Below, piece after piece: positions 13,257-13,457 of a stretch of DNA of 13,457 nucleotides. This stretch comes from DAOUBP01 sp034432655 (lineage in GTDB: Bacteria; Chloroflexota; Anaerolineae; CG2-30-64-16). Under the pieces are notes generated by a model. It searched no databases. It saw only the letters and a program-made list of their open reading frames with translations, and was not told the DNA's origin. Location of the stretch: contig DAOUBP010000025.1 in the NCBI GenBank assembly GCA_034432655.1, forward strand, positions 1-13,457, read 5' to 3'. Made by a program: the position numbers and the translations under genes. The stretch's first letter is position 1; the number at the start of each line of letters is the position of its first letter.

Positions 13257-13355
13257 TACCATGATCTCACCGATCGTTCTGCGCTATACTCCTGACCACC
13301 TGACCACCTCCCTTTCCTGTCTCCGTGTCTTGGTAAGAACTTCATACCTGTATGA

Positions 13356-13457
13356 TCAGCGTCTACTCACCAGCGGCAGGAACAGGTAATCCCGGTCGTC
13401 AAGCTGCGCCACGAAGGCCTCCCCGCGGCCGGTGGGCGCAGTGGGCGGCTTGAGGGG
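13356..13457 (-). CDS. C-terminal end of a probable secreted protein (runs off right edge)
   Basis: The last 33 codons and TGA stop (13356-13358) of a minus-strand gene are visible. The peptide includes PTGRGEAFVAQLDD and ends DRDYLFLPLVSRR. Two things are suggestive: GxxEAFVAQLD resembles the unit of SBBP-type beta-propeller repeats (DAFVAKLD), and tails of the YLPLV/YLPLI kind followed by basic residues recur at the ends of secreted Chloroflexota proteins, to my knowledge. Too little is present to name the protein. It converges with the NnrS-like gene. Confidence 0.55.
   Translation of the reverse strand, partial: PLKPPTAPTGRGEAFVAQLDDRDYLFLPLVSRR

Noticed and set aside
13291..13308. CCTGACCA direct repeat (8-base period)
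   Set aside because: Only two units plus a partial one, in a non-coding gap; too short to interpret.
1..13457. CRISPR arrays, tRNA or rRNA genes, insertion-sequence transposases
   Set aside because: No regularly spaced direct repeats, no tRNA-like cloverleaf with CCA end, no rRNA-like sequence and no transposase reading frame were recognised by eye.

Overview
The window is a GC-rich stretch of bacterial chromosome. Dense, mostly co-directional genes, small dispersed palindromes and heptad repeats read in frame inside coding sequence, two type II toxin-antitoxin pairs and a right-edge protein ending in a YLxLPLV-type tail all suggest a member of the Chloroflexota (Anaerolineae, Caldilineae or Ardenticatenia-like). 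This assignment is an inference from style; there is no rRNA or marker gene to settle it.

From about 11.8 kb down to the left edge, almost everything on the minus strand belongs to one respiratory cluster. In transcription order it encodes: a 59-residue one-helix membrane protein; a CuA-bearing oxidase subunit II; a heme-copper oxidase (HCO) subunit I; a DsbD_2/COG2836-type membrane protein; a CcoI/FixI-like copper P-type ATPase; a 705-residue fusion of cytochrome b, 2[4Fe-4S] ferredoxin, an MvhD-like domain and a membrane-anchored domain; heme A synthase (ctaA); heme O synthase (ctaB); and the start of a YwiC-like membrane protein that runs off the left edge. Two plus-strand toxin-antitoxin modules interrupt this array: a Phd/YefM plus RelE/YafQ-like pair at 415-949 and a VapBC pair at 5345-5982.

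Divergent from the oxidase genes, on the plus strand at 12025-13179, is a polytopic membrane protein resembling the NnrS family, with a near-consensus promoter. The last 102 bases hold the C-terminal end of another minus-strand gene.

The most interesting signals are two. First, subunit I keeps all six heme/CuB histidines but has Gln where oxygen reductases have the cross-linked active-site Tyr (HPAQQ instead of HPxVY). Together with the NnrS-like and YwiC-like neighbours this makes an NO-reducing member of the HCO superfamily, or an unusual oxidase, a serious possibility. Second, the cytochrome b/ferredoxin/MvhD fusion appears to join a membrane diheme quinone module to a cytoplasmic iron-sulfur relay and an external domain in one chain. 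Several proteins also carry linkers that look like dispersed DNA repeats absorbed in frame.
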